Shown one piece after another: positions 26,015 through 35,527 of a stretch of 64,000 bases of DNA. Source of the DNA: JAXMHB01 sp046346965 (GTDB lineage Bacteria; Pseudomonadota; Gammaproteobacteria; Xanthomonadales; SZUA-5). The first letter of the stretch is position 1, and every line of letters begins with the position of its first letter. Under the pieces are notes generated by a model, which made no database searches, had not been told where the DNA came from, and was given only the letters and a program-made list of their open reading frames with translations. The stretch is from NCBI GenBank assembly GCA_046346965.1, contig JAXMHB010000005.1:1-64000 (forward strand). Direction: 5' to 3'. The position numbers and the translations under genes are program-made.

Positions 26015-26959
26015 CTATTCAAACCGATAACCAAATTCCTCGCGGAAACGCTCCAGAAACTCCTCGCGGGTGAAGCGCTGGTTTTGGGTGCCGTGGTGTT
26101 CGATCTTGATGGCGCCCATCAGCGAGGCGATGCGGCCGGTGGTTTCGAAGTCCAGATTGTTCATCAGGCCGTAGATCAGGCCGGCGCGATAGGCGTCGCC
26201 GCAGCCGGTGGGATCATTGACGGCGCGCGCTTTGGCGCTGGGGATGTCCAGCGTGCCCTCGCGCGTGTACCAGCGCGAGCCCTCGCCACCACGGGTAACG
26301 ATGTAGGCAGAGACGCGTTCGGCGATCTGCTCGGGCGACCAGCCGGTGCGCTCGGACAGCAGCTGCGATTCGTAGTCGTTGACCGACACATATGTCGCAT
26401 TTTCGATGAAGTTGCGGAACTCCTCGCCATTGAACAGCGGCAACGCCTGGCCCGGGTCGAAAATAAAGGGCACGCCCATCGCGCGAAACTCGCGCGCGTG
26501 CTGCAACATCGCCTCACGATTATCCGGCGCAACGATGCCGAAGGCGACGTGCCGCACATCCTCGACGTGGGCGCCGTGGCTCTGGGTCATCGCGCCCGGA
26601 TGAAAGGCGGTGATCTGATTATCATCCAAATCGGTGGTGATATAGGCTTGCGCCGTGAAGTAGTCCGGCAATTCGCGCACGCAGCGCAGATCGATGCCGA
26701 GCTCTTCAAAATGCTTGCGATAGGGCTCGAAATCGCGACCGACGGCGCCAAAGGGGACCGGGTGCCCGCCCAGCAGCTTGAGGTTGTAGCTGATGTTGCC
26801 GGCGCAGCCGCCGTACTCGCGCCGCATCGTGGGCACATAAAAGGCCACGCTCAGCATGTGCACCTTGTCGGCGAGGATGTGGTTCTTGAAGCGGTCCTCG
26901 AACACCATGATGGTGTCGTAGGCCAGAGAACCACAGATCAGGGCTTGCTTGGCTGGCAT
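26015..26959 (-). CDS. PfkB-family carbohydrate/nucleoside kinase
   Basis: 314 residues, full length. It has the PfkB N-terminal glycine motif (YGGCAGNISYNLKLLGG) and the C-terminal catalytic motif DPTGCGDAYRAGL with the general-base Asp. Close relatives in related bacteria are annotated as adenosine kinases, but sugar and nucleoside kinases cannot be separated by eye. It stands alone, reading towards the simple repeats. Confidence 0.85.
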   Translation of the reverse strand: MPAKQALICGSLAYDTIMVFEDRFKNHILADKVHMLSVAFYVPTMRREYGGCAGNISYNLKLLGGHPVPFGAVGRDFEPYRKHFEELGIDLRCVRELPDYFTAQAYITTDLDDNQITAFHPGAMTQSHGAHVEDVRHVAFGIVAPDNREAMLQHAREFRAMGVPFIFDPGQALPLFNGEEFRNFIENATYVSVNDYESQLLSERTGWSPEQIAERVSAYIVTRGGEGSRWYTREGTLDIPSAKARAVNDPTGCGDAYRAGLIYGLMNNLDFETTGRIASLMGAIKIEHHGTQNQRFTREEFLERFREEFGYRFE

Positions 26960-26995
26960 GGAGTGGCGATCCGCGAGTCGAAAAACAGCCGGAGA

Positions 26996-27598
26996 CTAGC
27001 GTACCGCGCGCGCCTCGTGCACAAGCAGCAGCTCGCAGGCGCCATTGCCGCTGTCGCTGCGCGACAGCGATGAGCGCCAGTACCAGCCGTCTTCCCGCCG
27101 AGCCTCCACCAACACGCCTTTCAGTTCAATGACTTGCCCTACGCGCAAGCGCTTTAACGCCGCTTCTACGGCGGCGTCCGCGGGGATCAGGTGCACATTG
27201 GTGGCGGATACGACGATCTCCTGCTGCGGGATCGGCGGCTGCTGTTCCCAGCGGTAGGTGAAGAAGCGACTGCCCTGCGAGACATCGAGCTGCTCGATCA
27301 CCGCGGTATCGGACATGCGGCCCCAACCCAGCGCAAAATCGAGCGGCGCCAGCGCGGACCCTTCATCGCTGTAAGCGAGGCGCGAGAGCAGGCGCGCCTC
27401 GACCGCGAAGCTCGCCAGCGGCGTCAAGGTGAACTCGCCCCGGGTGATCGTCGAAGGCGCCTGCAGCGTCTGCTGCACCGGCGGATCAGGTGCGAGAACG
27501 CCAGGCGCGCGGGCAATCGCGCTCGGCGGCCGCGTGTGCAGATGCCACAGGCCGCCCAACACGCAGATGGCCAGCAGCAATTTGAGCTCGCGATTCAT
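26996..27598 (-). CDS. Membrane-anchored protein coupled to oxyR, unknown function
   Basis: 200 residues from the ATG at 27598, which overlaps the oxyR stop codon (ATGA). An N-terminal hydrophobic segment (LKLLLAICVLGGLWHL) is probably an uncleaved signal anchor. The rest is soluble (FTLTPLASFAVEARLLSRLA, DFALGWGRMSD, VVSATNVHLIPAD, then VGQVIELKGVLVEARR). The pattern resembles a conserved hypothetical protein with an OB-like end; no function can be given. Confidence 0.75.
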   Translation of the reverse strand: MNRELKLLLAICVLGGLWHLHTRPPSAIARAPGVLAPDPPVQQTLQAPSTITRGEFTLTPLASFAVEARLLSRLAYSDEGSALAPLDFALGWGRMSDTAVIEQLDVSQGSRFFTYRWEQQPPIPQQEIVVSATNVHLIPADAAVEAALKRLRVGQVIELKGVLVEARREDGWYWRSSLSRSDSGNGACELLLVHEARAVR

Positions 27599-28533
27599 CG
27601 ACGACGCTTGTACGGCGGCAACGGCTGGTCGGCGTCGCCCAGCACAGCCCGCGCGCAGCGCGCGATCTCGGCGCCGACACCGCGCATCAACTCGGCGCGG
27701 GCGTCGCTGCGCCGCCAGACCATGCCGACACGCCGCTTGGGCGGCTGCCCGCCAAAGGCACGCAGCACGATGTGCTCGTTCGGCGCCACCGGCGGCATCA
27801 CCGCCAGTTGCGGCAGCAGCGTCATGCCGACATTGGCGGCGACCATCTGCCGCAGCGTCTCCAAACTGGTGGCACGAAAGCCGCTGCGTTCCGAGGCGCC
27901 GCTGAGCTCGCACAGCGAAAGCGCCTGATCGCGCAGACAGTGGCCCTCGCCCAAAAGCAGCACCTCGCGGCTCTTCAAATCGAGCAGCTTCACCGGCCCC
28001 GGAAACTCGGTGCCGCGTTCGCGCGGCAGCGCCAGCACAAAGGGCTCGGCAAACAGCTCCAGTATGGTCAGGCCCTCGTCCTGGATCGGCAGCGCCAGCA
28101 ACACGGCATCCAACTCGCCGCGTTCCAGCTGCTGCTGCAAGACCTCGGATTTTTCCTCGACCAGCAGCCATTCCAGTTTGGGATAGCGCTGGTGCAGGGC
28201 CGGCACCACGTGCGGCAGCAGATAGGGGCCGAGCGTCGGGAACATGCCGAGGCGCAAACTGCCCGCCTCCGGGTCACCGGCACCGCGGGCGATCTCGCGG
28301 ATGCTGTCGACCTCCCGCAGCACCACGCGCGCCCGTGCGACGATGGCCTCACCGGCGCGCGTCAACAACACGCCGCGCGTCTGCCGCTCGAAGATCTGCA
28401 CGCCGAGCTCATCTTCCAGCTTCTTGATTTGCGCCGACAGCGTCGGCTGGCTGGCAAACGAGGCCTCGGCCGCGCGCCCGAAATGGCGGTGATCGGCCAA
28501 GGCCACCAGATACTTCAGATCACGCAGATTCAC
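27595..28533 (-). CDS. oxyR: Hydrogen-peroxide-sensing LysR regulator OxyR
   Basis: 312 residues. The N-terminal LysR helix-turn-helix (LKYLVALADHRHFGRAAEA) is followed by the effector domain with GEGHCLRDQALSLCE. The two cysteines fall at residues 199 and 208, the positions that form the peroxide-dependent disulfide in known OxyR proteins. It controls antioxidant genes, none of which (katG, ahpC) lie in the window. It is divergent from the gene at 28640 across 106 bp, where its promoter must lie. Confidence 0.9.
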   Translation of the reverse strand: MNLRDLKYLVALADHRHFGRAAEASFASQPTLSAQIKKLEDELGVQIFERQTRGVLLTRAGEAIVARARVVLREVDSIREIARGAGDPEAGSLRLGMFPTLGPYLLPHVVPALHQRYPKLEWLLVEEKSEVLQQQLERGELDAVLLALPIQDEGLTILELFAEPFVLALPRERGTEFPGPVKLLDLKSREVLLLGEGHCLRDQALSLCELSGASERSGFRATSLETLRQMVAANVGMTLLPQLAVMPPVAPNEHIVLRAFGGQPPKRRVGMVWRRSDARAELMRGVGAEIARCARAVLGDADQPLPPYKRRR

Positions 28534-28639
28534 CGTGCCTGTCCTCCCGATCGATGCGCTGCTGGATCACACTGACGCCCGCGCGGATCGGGCATGATGC
28601 TGCAGTCACCGTCCAGAGCCGCGTCGGCAGCGCGCAGAG

Positions 28640-29224
28640 ATGAGTACCAGCACCCCGCCCGCCACCATCCCGCCACCCTCGCACATCGGCTTGCGCGAGC
28701 CCTTCCACGGCATCCTCGGCCGCAACACCGCCGACTATTCCATCATGGCGGCACAGCGGCACCACGTACAACTGAGCCAGATGGCCGACGCCAAGGCCAA
28801 TATCATCATCACCGTGTCGTCGATCGTGCTGACGATCGCAATGGGCCGCCTGAGCGACCCGGAGCTGCGGCTCAGCATGATCACGCTGTCGGCATTCACG
28901 CTGATTGCGCTGTTGCTGGCGATCCTGGCGGTGCTGCCCAAATACCGGCCGCTCGCACTCGAGTCTCCGCACGCCCTGCCCGCGCACTTCAACATCATGT
29001 TTTTCGGGCATTTTTCCGAGCTGCCGAAAGAGGAGTTCTTTCGCCTTTGGGGCGATGCGCTGCGCACCGATGCGGCCGTCTACGAGAATCTGGTGAACGA
29101 TCTGTACTCGATGGGCATCTACCTCGCCCGCCACAAGTACCGCTACCTGCGCTTCAGCTACGTGTTCTTCCTCACCGGCTTCGTGGTCGCCGCGCTTGAA
29201 CTGATGGTGCGGCTGGCAACCTGA
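28640..29224 (+). CDS. Pycsar-effector-like (PycTM, DUF5706) membrane protein, orphan
   Basis: 194 residues. The pattern MADAKANIIITVSSIVLTIA is typical of the PycTM/DUF5706 family, followed by a second helix pair (MITLSAFTLIALLLAILAVL), a soluble middle (FFGHFSELPKEEFFRLW) and a C-terminal helix (YVFFLTGFVVAALELMV). In Pycsar defence such proteins disrupt membranes when a uridylate or cytidylate cyclase makes cUMP or cCMP. No nucleotide cyclase lies beside it, so it may be a resident homologue with another job. Confidence 0.7.
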   Translation: MSTSTPPATIPPPSHIGLREPFHGILGRNTADYSIMAAQRHHVQLSQMADAKANIIITVSSIVLTIAMGRLSDPELRLSMITLSAFTLIALLLAILAVLPKYRPLALESPHALPAHFNIMFFGHFSELPKEEFFRLWGDALRTDAAVYENLVNDLYSMGIYLARHKYRYLRFSYVFFLTGFVVAALELMVRLAT

Positions 29225-29230
29225 GGTCTG

Positions 29231-30655
29231 TCAGCCCGGCATGGCCGCATCGACCGATTTGCCGCGCATCTGCGCGTACGCCGCCAGCGCCGCCTCGCGG
29301 CTGGATTTGAGATCGACGATCGGCTTCGGATAGCCGCGCACGCCGCCGATGGTCCAGGGCTGATGCACAGCCGCGCCCGACAGCTTGGCGAGTTCGGGGA
29401 CAAAACGACGCACGTAACGGCCGTCGGGGTCGAAGCGCTCGCCCTGGGCGATCGGGTTGAAGATGCGGAAGTACGGCGCGGCGTCGGCGCCACTGCCGGC
29501 CGACCACTGCCAACCCTGGGTGTTGTTGGCGAGATCGGCGTCGACCAGCGTGTCCCAGAACCAGCGCGCGCCGTGCAGCCAGTGGTAGCGCAGGTTCTTG
29601 GTCAGCAGGCTGGCGACGATCATGCGCACGCGGTTGTGCATCCAACCGGTGCTCCAGAGCTCGCGCATGCCGGCATCCACGATGGGAATGCCGGTACGCC
29701 CGCGCTGCCAGGCGGCCAAGCGCTCCGGCACCGGCTCGGCCCACGGGAAGGCTGCGAAACCGGGCTGCAGCGGCTCGTGCACGGTGTGCGGAAAGTGGTA
29801 CAGCAGGTGGTGACCAAAATCGCGCCAGCCGAGTTCGCGTAAGTAAGGCTCGGCCAGCGCGCGCCGGCCGGGGCTGGCATCGCCCCACAGCCGATGCACG
29901 ATCTGACGCGGCGAGATTTCGCCGAAATGCAGGGCCGGCGACAGCCGCGAGGTGCCGCGCTGGTCGGGTCGATCGCGTCCGGATGCATAACCGTCCAGCG
30001 CCTGCGCGATGAACACCTCCAGCGCTGCCAACGCCCCGGCCTCGCCGGGCGTCCATTCGGGATAGAAACCCTGATCCCAGGGCAGCGTCGGCAGCAGGCC
30101 GAGCTGCGCCACCGTGAGCGCATCGGCAATGTCGGGCGCATCCAGTCGCGCCGGCGCCGGCAGCGGCGTCTGCGCCTGCACGCGGCCCGACAGGTTGCGC
30201 CAGAACGGCGTGAACACGCGGTAAGGCTCGCCCGCGCCGGTGCGCAACTCGAAGGGTTCGGCCAACAGATGACCGGCGTAGCTGCGCACCTCCAGGCCGC
30301 GCGCCCGCAGGCCTTCCTTGAGCACGCGATCGCGCGCCGTCAGCGCCGGATCGTACAGTCGATTCCAGTACAGCGCCTGCGCCCCGCTCGCCTCGATCAG
30401 CTGCGTCAGGCATTGCTCGCTGCTGCCGCGGCAGATCAGCAGCCGGCTGCCGCGCTGGCGCAGCTGCTGATCCAGCGCTTGCAGGCTGTGGTGTAGCCAC
30501 CACGCGCTGGCGGCGCCGGGTGTCCAGGGCGCTTCCTCGTCTGGTGCATGCACATACACCGGCAGCACGCGGTGGCCCGCGCTCACGGCCGCATGCAAGG
30601 CCGGGTTGTCCGCCAGGCGCAGATCCCGGCGGAACCAGACAATGGCCGTGCTCAT
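29231..30655 (-). CDS. phr: Deoxyribodipyrimidine (CPD) photolyase, class I
   Basis: 474 residues from the ATG at 30655. The N-terminal antenna-binding Rossmann fold starts AIVWFRRDLRLADNPAL. The FAD domain has TGWMHNRVRMIVASLLTKNL, WFWDTLVDADLANN and PYFRIFNP, which are the photolyase signatures. It repairs UV cyclobutane dimers using light. Its start codon overlaps the stop of the upstream SDR gene (ATGA), so the two are co-translated. The gene converges on the PycTM-like gene with a 6-bp gap. Confidence 0.92.
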   Translation of the reverse strand: MSTAIVWFRRDLRLADNPALHAAVSAGHRVLPVYVHAPDEEAPWTPGAASAWWLHHSLQALDQQLRQRGSRLLICRGSSEQCLTQLIEASGAQALYWNRLYDPALTARDRVLKEGLRARGLEVRSYAGHLLAEPFELRTGAGEPYRVFTPFWRNLSGRVQAQTPLPAPARLDAPDIADALTVAQLGLLPTLPWDQGFYPEWTPGEAGALAALEVFIAQALDGYASGRDRPDQRGTSRLSPALHFGEISPRQIVHRLWGDASPGRRALAEPYLRELGWRDFGHHLLYHFPHTVHEPLQPGFAAFPWAEPVPERLAAWQRGRTGIPIVDAGMRELWSTGWMHNRVRMIVASLLTKNLRYHWLHGARWFWDTLVDADLANNTQGWQWSAGSGADAAPYFRIFNPIAQGERFDPDGRYVRRFVPELAKLSGAAVHQPWTIGGVRGYPKPIVDLKSSREAALAAYAQMRGKSVDAAMPG

Positions 30656-31392
30656 GCCGGGCGCACCAGCGGACGCACGGCACTGAAGCCGCCGTCCATG
30701 TGGATGACTTCCCCGGTGATCCAGCGCGCATCCTCGGACAGCAGCCACGCTGCCACGGCCGCGCCATCACCGGCCTCGCCATAGCGGCCCAAGGGATACT
30801 GCGCAGCGATGTTCTGCTGGCTGCGCTCGCTGCCGAGCATGCGTTCGGTCATCGGGCTGCGCATCAGACCTGGCGCCACCGCGTTGATGCGAATGCCCTG
30901 ATGCGAGAAATCAGCCGCCACCGAGCGCACCAGCGCCTCGATGGCGCCCTTGGCCGCGGCGATCGCCGCATGGTTGCTGACGCCAAGGCCGGCGACCACC
31001 GAGCTGAACAGCACGATGTCGCCACCGCGACCCGCCGCCTGCAGCGCACGCGTGTAGGCCTGCACCGAGAAGAATGCGGTGTCGACATTGGCCGCCATGC
31101 AGGCGCGAAAGGCCTCCGCCGTGACCCGCCCGAGCGGCGCGATCAGCGTGCTGCCAGCGCAGTTCACCAGCGCATCCGGCACTGCCCCGGCGCGATCGAT
31201 CGCCAGCGACAGGGCTGCCTCGGCGCCGCCCGGCGTCGACACATCGGCCTGCACAATGATGTCGTCATGGACCACATCCAAACGCGAGACATCGCGGCTG
31301 ACCAGCACCAGACGCCAGCCGGCATCGCGCAAACGCCGCGCCAGTTCGCGGGCGACACCGCCCGAGGCACCGGTAATCAATGCAATCCGCAT
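30652..31392 (-). CDS. SDR-family oxidoreductase lacking the catalytic Tyr
   Basis: 246 residues from the ATG at 31392 (GGAAGGA upstream). Rossmann motif TGASGGVA, then NCAG and LFSSVVAG with the catalytic-type Ser. Where YxxxK is expected the sequence is NHAAIAAAKGAIEAL: the Lys is present but the Tyr position is Ile. PGLMRSPMT and the C-terminal GGF are normal. Redox activity is thus uncertain. It is coupled to photolyase, an association that may be functional (cofactor related) or incidental. Confidence 0.8.
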   Translation of the reverse strand: MRIALITGASGGVARELARRLRDAGWRLVLVSRDVSRLDVVHDDIIVQADVSTPGGAEAALSLAIDRAGAVPDALVNCAGSTLIAPLGRVTAEAFRACMAANVDTAFFSVQAYTRALQAAGRGGDIVLFSSVVAGLGVSNHAAIAAAKGAIEALVRSVAADFSHQGIRINAVAPGLMRSPMTERMLGSERSQQNIAAQYPLGRYGEAGDGAAVAAWLLSEDARWITGEVIHMDGGFSAVRPLVRPA

Positions 31393-31497
31393 ATGCAGTC
31401 CTTCCCTGATCGTGGATCGTGTCGTCGGCGTCGCCAGGACACCGTACGACGGACAGCCCAAAGCCTAGCGCGCAGGCCGTCCGCTGGTCGTGAATCG

Positions 31498-33954
31498 TCA
31501 CAGGCAGGGGCGCTGCCCAAGGCGCGCGCAGACTCGCTGCAGCCATGCGCCGCGGTAGCCCTGTGCGCGCAAGCCAGCCAGTGTCGCCTCGGCGCCGGCC
31601 GTATCGCCTTGCTCCAATTGCAGGATCGCGCGCCAGGCGCGCCATTGCAGGCTCTGCCGCGCCGCCGAATCGCCGTACAGCGTGAGCGCCTGGGCGATGG
31701 CGGCCGCGCGCGCTGCCTCGTCGCCACGCAGCCTGGCTTCTTGCGCACCCAGCCAGGCGCGCCGCAGCACGTGCAGCGGGCTCGGCGCAATCGCGCTCGG
31801 CCGGGTCAGCGCCTGATCGTAATCCGCCAGCGCTTGCTGCAGGCCCGCGCGATCCTCGCGCAACAGGGCGATCTCTGCTCGCCGCAGATACGACAGCGTG
31901 AGCTGGATGGTCCAATCTCCCTGGTCCTCGGCCTGACTGAGCAAACGCGTCAGCGCCGCCTGGGCCGCATCGACGCTGGCGCTGGCCGCATCCACCTGAG
32001 CTAGATCCAGCTCCGGTCCCGCCCGGCGCAGCTGGCATACGGCGAGTCCACGCTGATGCTGCGGATTGTCTGGATCACGACGCAGTGCCTGCGCGTTCAG
32101 CTCACAGGCGCGGTGCATGGCGTCCAGGGCCTGTGCGTCCTGCCCCAGCTGCGAGCGCAATCCAGCCTGATAGGTCAAGGCCACGCTCAAGTCCTGCATC
32201 CAGATCACGCTGCCGCCTTCGGAGGCCTGCAGCGCAGTGATCATCTCGACGCTCTCGTCGCGCGAACGCGCCGCGCCCTGCAGATCGCCCTGCTCTTCCT
32301 GGGCCGTGCTCAGCCAGCCGAGCGCCACCGCGATGTCCGAACGCATCTTGCTGGTTTCGTAGCCACTGGCGAGCAGCGGCTTCAGCAAGGCGATGGTGTG
32401 CTCCAGATCCGCCTGCGACTCGGCCCAGCGTTCGGCGTTCTGCAGCGCTGCTGCGCGATTGTTGTAGGCCATCGCGTAGGCCTGCACGACATCCGGGCGC
32501 TCGGGCAGCACCTGCACCATATGCTCGCGCAAGGGAATCACCGCAGCGAACTCGGCGATGGCCTCCTCCGCCGGCCGTCCCTGCTCCATCAGCGTCAATC
32601 CCAGCCAGGCGCGGATCTCGGCCACCATCTCGAGCGCGGTCTCATCGTCCGGCAGGCGTCGTCGGCGCGCCTCCGCATCCACCAGTGCCCGCCGCATCAG
32701 CGCCTCAGCCGGCTTGAACTGCCCGCGCTGGACATCGACATCGGCCAGCGAGCGCAGAAAGCGCAGGCGCGCGGCCAACTCCGCCACGGTTTCGCGCTCG
32801 GGCGGGATGGCGTCGAAGTAGGCGCGGGCGCGCTGGTTCACGCCGTCCAGCAGATCGAGCCGGCCGACCTCGGCGAGGCGATCGCGCAGCTCGCCGAGCA
32901 GATAACCAACCAGATCCTCGGCCTGCGTGCGGCGGATCTCGGCCTCAGCATTGGCGCGCCGCGCCTGCAGCGCCAGCCAGCCCATCGCACTGGCCAGCGC
33001 GAGCAGCGCCAGGCCCACCAGCGCCGCCATGCGCCAGCGCCAGCGGCGCCGCGCTTCCAGTCGCGGTCGCTCCAGCCATGTGCGCAGTGCCGCAGCCACT
33101 TGCGCGGCATCCGGCCGGCGCGCCGGATCGCCGCTCATCATCCGCGCGATCAGCGCCGCCACCTCCGCATCTGCATCCTCGGCCGCCTCGCGATCTGCGG
33201 CCGGCGTGTCGCGCGCCAGTCGCAACATGCGGTCCAGACATAATCCCAAAGCATAGATATCGCTGCTGGTGCTGAGCGCCAGACCCGCCGCTTGCTCCGG
33301 GCTCATGTAGCCGCGCGTACCCACCACACTGCCGAGGTGCGTCAGGCGGCCAGTCGAAGCGTTGCTATCGTGGGTGCCGGGCGCCGAGGCTGGATCGAGC
33401 GGCGTATGCAGCTCGGTTTCGACATGGCTTTGCACCCGCGGCGGCACGTACTCGGGCGTGGACTCGGCCCATTGACCGTCAGCATCGGCCAGCCGTGCGA
33501 TGCCGAAATCCAGGATGTGCGGTCGCTGCTGCGCATCGACGAGGATGTTCTCGGGCTTCAGATCACGGTGCACGATCTGATGCGCGTGCGCAGCCCCCAG
33601 CGCCTCGGCCACCGCGACAAACACCGCGCCGAGTTCCGCGCGCGTGGCGCCGGCGGCATAGCGATCGAGCGGCTGCCCGAGCACGAACTCCATCACCAGA
33701 TAATCGGCGGCCGGTGTCTCGATCAGCTCGTAGACCTGACAGATCCCCGGATGGGTCAGCTTGGACAGCAGCCGCGCCTCGCGCCGAAAGCGTGTCGCGT
33801 AGTCCTCGCTCATGCGGTCGGCGCGGACGGTCTTGACGGCGACGACACGCTCCAGGCGGGTGTCGAAGCCGCGGTAGACCTCGCCCATGCCGCCCCCGCC
33901 GAGCGCGGCCTCGATGCGTATGCTGCCGACGTAAGCGCCGACCAGGTCGCCCAT
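31498..33954 (-). CDS. Serine/threonine protein kinase with TPR region
   Basis: 818 residues. Kinase domain about 10-290: GGGGMGEVYRGF, VAVKTV, HRDLKPENILVD, DFGIARL, GTRGYMSPEQAAGL. One membrane helix near 315-335 (MAALVGLALLALASAMGW) is followed by a long helical TPR-like extracytoplasmic region to the end. All catalytic residues are present. The layout is common in signal-sensing Hanks-type kinases; the ligand is unknown. It is transcribed after corA and the acetyltransferase gene (6 bp apart), perhaps in one unit. Confidence 0.9.
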   Translation of the reverse strand: MGDLVGAYVGSIRIEAALGGGGMGEVYRGFDTRLERVVAVKTVRADRMSEDYATRFRREARLLSKLTHPGICQVYELIETPAADYLVMEFVLGQPLDRYAAGATRAELGAVFVAVAEALGAAHAHQIVHRDLKPENILVDAQQRPHILDFGIARLADADGQWAESTPEYVPPRVQSHVETELHTPLDPASAPGTHDSNASTGRLTHLGSVVGTRGYMSPEQAAGLALSTSSDIYALGLCLDRMLRLARDTPAADREAAEDADAEVAALIARMMSGDPARRPDAAQVAAALRTWLERPRLEARRRWRWRMAALVGLALLALASAMGWLALQARRANAEAEIRRTQAEDLVGYLLGELRDRLAEVGRLDLLDGVNQRARAYFDAIPPERETVAELAARLRFLRSLADVDVQRGQFKPAEALMRRALVDAEARRRRLPDDETALEMVAEIRAWLGLTLMEQGRPAEEAIAEFAAVIPLREHMVQVLPERPDVVQAYAMAYNNRAAALQNAERWAESQADLEHTIALLKPLLASGYETSKMRSDIAVALGWLSTAQEEQGDLQGAARSRDESVEMITALQASEGGSVIWMQDLSVALTYQAGLRSQLGQDAQALDAMHRACELNAQALRRDPDNPQHQRGLAVCQLRRAGPELDLAQVDAASASVDAAQAALTRLLSQAEDQGDWTIQLTLSYLRRAEIALLREDRAGLQQALADYDQALTRPSAIAPSPLHVLRRAWLGAQEARLRGDEAARAAAIAQALTLYGDSAARQSLQWRAWRAILQLEQGDTAGAEATLAGLRAQGYRGAWLQRVCARLGQRPCL

Positions 33955-33960
33955 GCGTCC

Positions 33961-34407
33961 TCAGTTGCGGTTCTTGATCAGGCGCAGCCGCTGTTCGCGA
34001 AAGCCCAGGCTGCGGAAAAAACGATGCGCATCCGCGCGTTGCTCGGCACTGGTGACCTCCAGCCGCACCACGCCACGCTCGGCGAACCAGCGCTCCAGCG
34101 CCTGCACCAAGCGCTTGCCGATGCCAAGTCCGCGCTGATCCTCGTCGACCGCCAGCGCCGTGATGCGGCCGAGCGGCGCATCCTGCTGCAGCATGGTGAC
34201 CAGATGGCCCGCCACCACGCCCTTCACCAGGATGCCCACAGTCGCCACCAGCACCTGATTGTGAGCGCCGTCGGCGATCAAGGCGCGCAGATTGCGCTCC
34301 ACCAGCGCCTCCTCGAGCGGATAACCCATCTCGCCCAGCAGTCGGGTGAGCGCCGCGCTGTCGGCCACGGTCGCCACCCGCAGTTGCACCGCATCGACGG
34401 CAGTCAT
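33961..34407 (-). CDS. GNAT-family N-acetyltransferase
   Basis: 148 residues from the ATG at 34407, which overlaps the corA stop codon. Acetyl-CoA-binding motif A is clear (ITALAVDEDQRGLGIGKRLV), then HRFFRSLGFRE at the end. The substrate is unknown. Translational coupling to corA suggests co-expression, not necessarily a common function. Confidence 0.87.
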   Translation of the reverse strand: MTAVDAVQLRVATVADSAALTRLLGEMGYPLEEALVERNLRALIADGAHNQVLVATVGILVKGVVAGHLVTMLQQDAPLGRITALAVDEDQRGLGIGKRLVQALERWFAERGVVRLEVTSAEQRADAHRFFRSLGFREQRLRLIKNRN

Positions 34408-35444
34408 AGCCACCCCGACTTCTTGAGGCGCGTGTACAGCCCCAGACACAGCAGCAAGGTCACGCCGATGGCGGTGTGGTAGCCGTAGTGCCAGCGCAAT
34501 TCCGGCATGTACTCGAAGTTCATTCCGTAGATGGCGCCGACCGTGGTGGGTATGGCCAGGATTGCCGCCCAGCCAGCCAGGCGCTTGGTGACCTCGTTCT
34601 GGCCGACCGACACCATCGCCAGATTCACCTGCAACGCCGCCGAGATCATCTCGCCCAGCGTGCTGGTGGCCTCGCTCATGCGCACGGCGTGGTCGAACAC
34701 ATCGCGGAAGTACACGCGCACTTCCTCGTGAATCAGGCCGGGGAAGAAGCGCTTCAGCTGATTGAGGATGTCGTGCATCGGCGTCACCGCCAGCCGCAGC
34801 GTCACCAGTTCGCGCTTCAGGTAATACAGGCGCTCGATGGTGTCGCGATCGAAGCGCTCATTGAAGATGCGCTGTTCGAGTTCCTTGAGCTCCGACTCGA
34901 AGCTGCTGACGATCGGAAAGTAGTTGTCGACGATGAAGTCGAGCACCGCATACAGCCCGAAGCTGGGGCCCAGCGCGAGCATCTCCGGCGTCTGCTCGCA
35001 CAGCACCCGCGCCCGCGCGTAGCTGAGCGAAGCGCCATGGCGCACCGTGATCAGGAAGCGCCGTCCGAGGAAGATGTGGGTCTCGCCGAACTGGACTTTG
35101 CCGCCGACGAATTGCGAGGTGTGGACGACAATGAACAGGGTGTCGTCGTAGACCTCGATCTTCGGGCGCTGATGCGCGTGCTGGGCGTCCTCGATAGCCA
35201 GATCGTGCAGGCCGAACTCTTCCTGGATCTTTAGCAGCAACGCTTCATCGGGCTCGTGCAGGCCCAGCCAGATGAAGGTATCCGGCTCCTTGAGGACGTC
35301 GCTGATGGCATCCAGCGTCAGATCATTCAGGCGCTTGCCTGAATTGGCGTAGGCCACACAGTTGACCACCGGATTGCGCAGTTTGCCGCCCTTCTCGGGC
35401 GCGCTCGGCAGCGGCAGCGCGTGGTTGTCGATGACTGCTGCCAT
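34404..35444 (-). CDS. corA: CorA-type magnesium/cobalt transporter
   Basis: 346 residues. A large N-terminal cytoplasmic domain is followed by two C-terminal membrane helices. The hallmark YGMNF precedes the acidic loop (MPELRWHYG), and the protein ends in basic residues (RLKKSGWL). It moves Mg2+ (also Co2+, Ni2+) across the inner membrane as a pentamer. A second metal gene, corC, lies 1.5 kb upstream on the same strand. Confidence 0.92.
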   Translation of the reverse strand: MAAVIDNHALPLPSAPEKGGKLRNPVVNCVAYANSGKRLNDLTLDAISDVLKEPDTFIWLGLHEPDEALLLKIQEEFGLHDLAIEDAQHAHQRPKIEVYDDTLFIVVHTSQFVGGKVQFGETHIFLGRRFLITVRHGASLSYARARVLCEQTPEMLALGPSFGLYAVLDFIVDNYFPIVSSFESELKELEQRIFNERFDRDTIERLYYLKRELVTLRLAVTPMHDILNQLKRFFPGLIHEEVRVYFRDVFDHAVRMSEATSTLGEMISAALQVNLAMVSVGQNEVTKRLAGWAAILAIPTTVGAIYGMNFEYMPELRWHYGYHTAIGVTLLLCLGLYTRLKKSGWL

Positions 35445-35527
35445 GCGCTCCTCGGGGTCGGGTCCGGCGCCGGGATGATGCGCCCGCGCCGGGCCTGATC
35501 GTCAAGGTGGCGGCGTCTGTGGGGAAG

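Noticed and set aside
28640..29224. Complete Pycsar defence system
   Set aside because: No uridylate or cytidylate cyclase gene is adjacent; only the effector-like protein is present.
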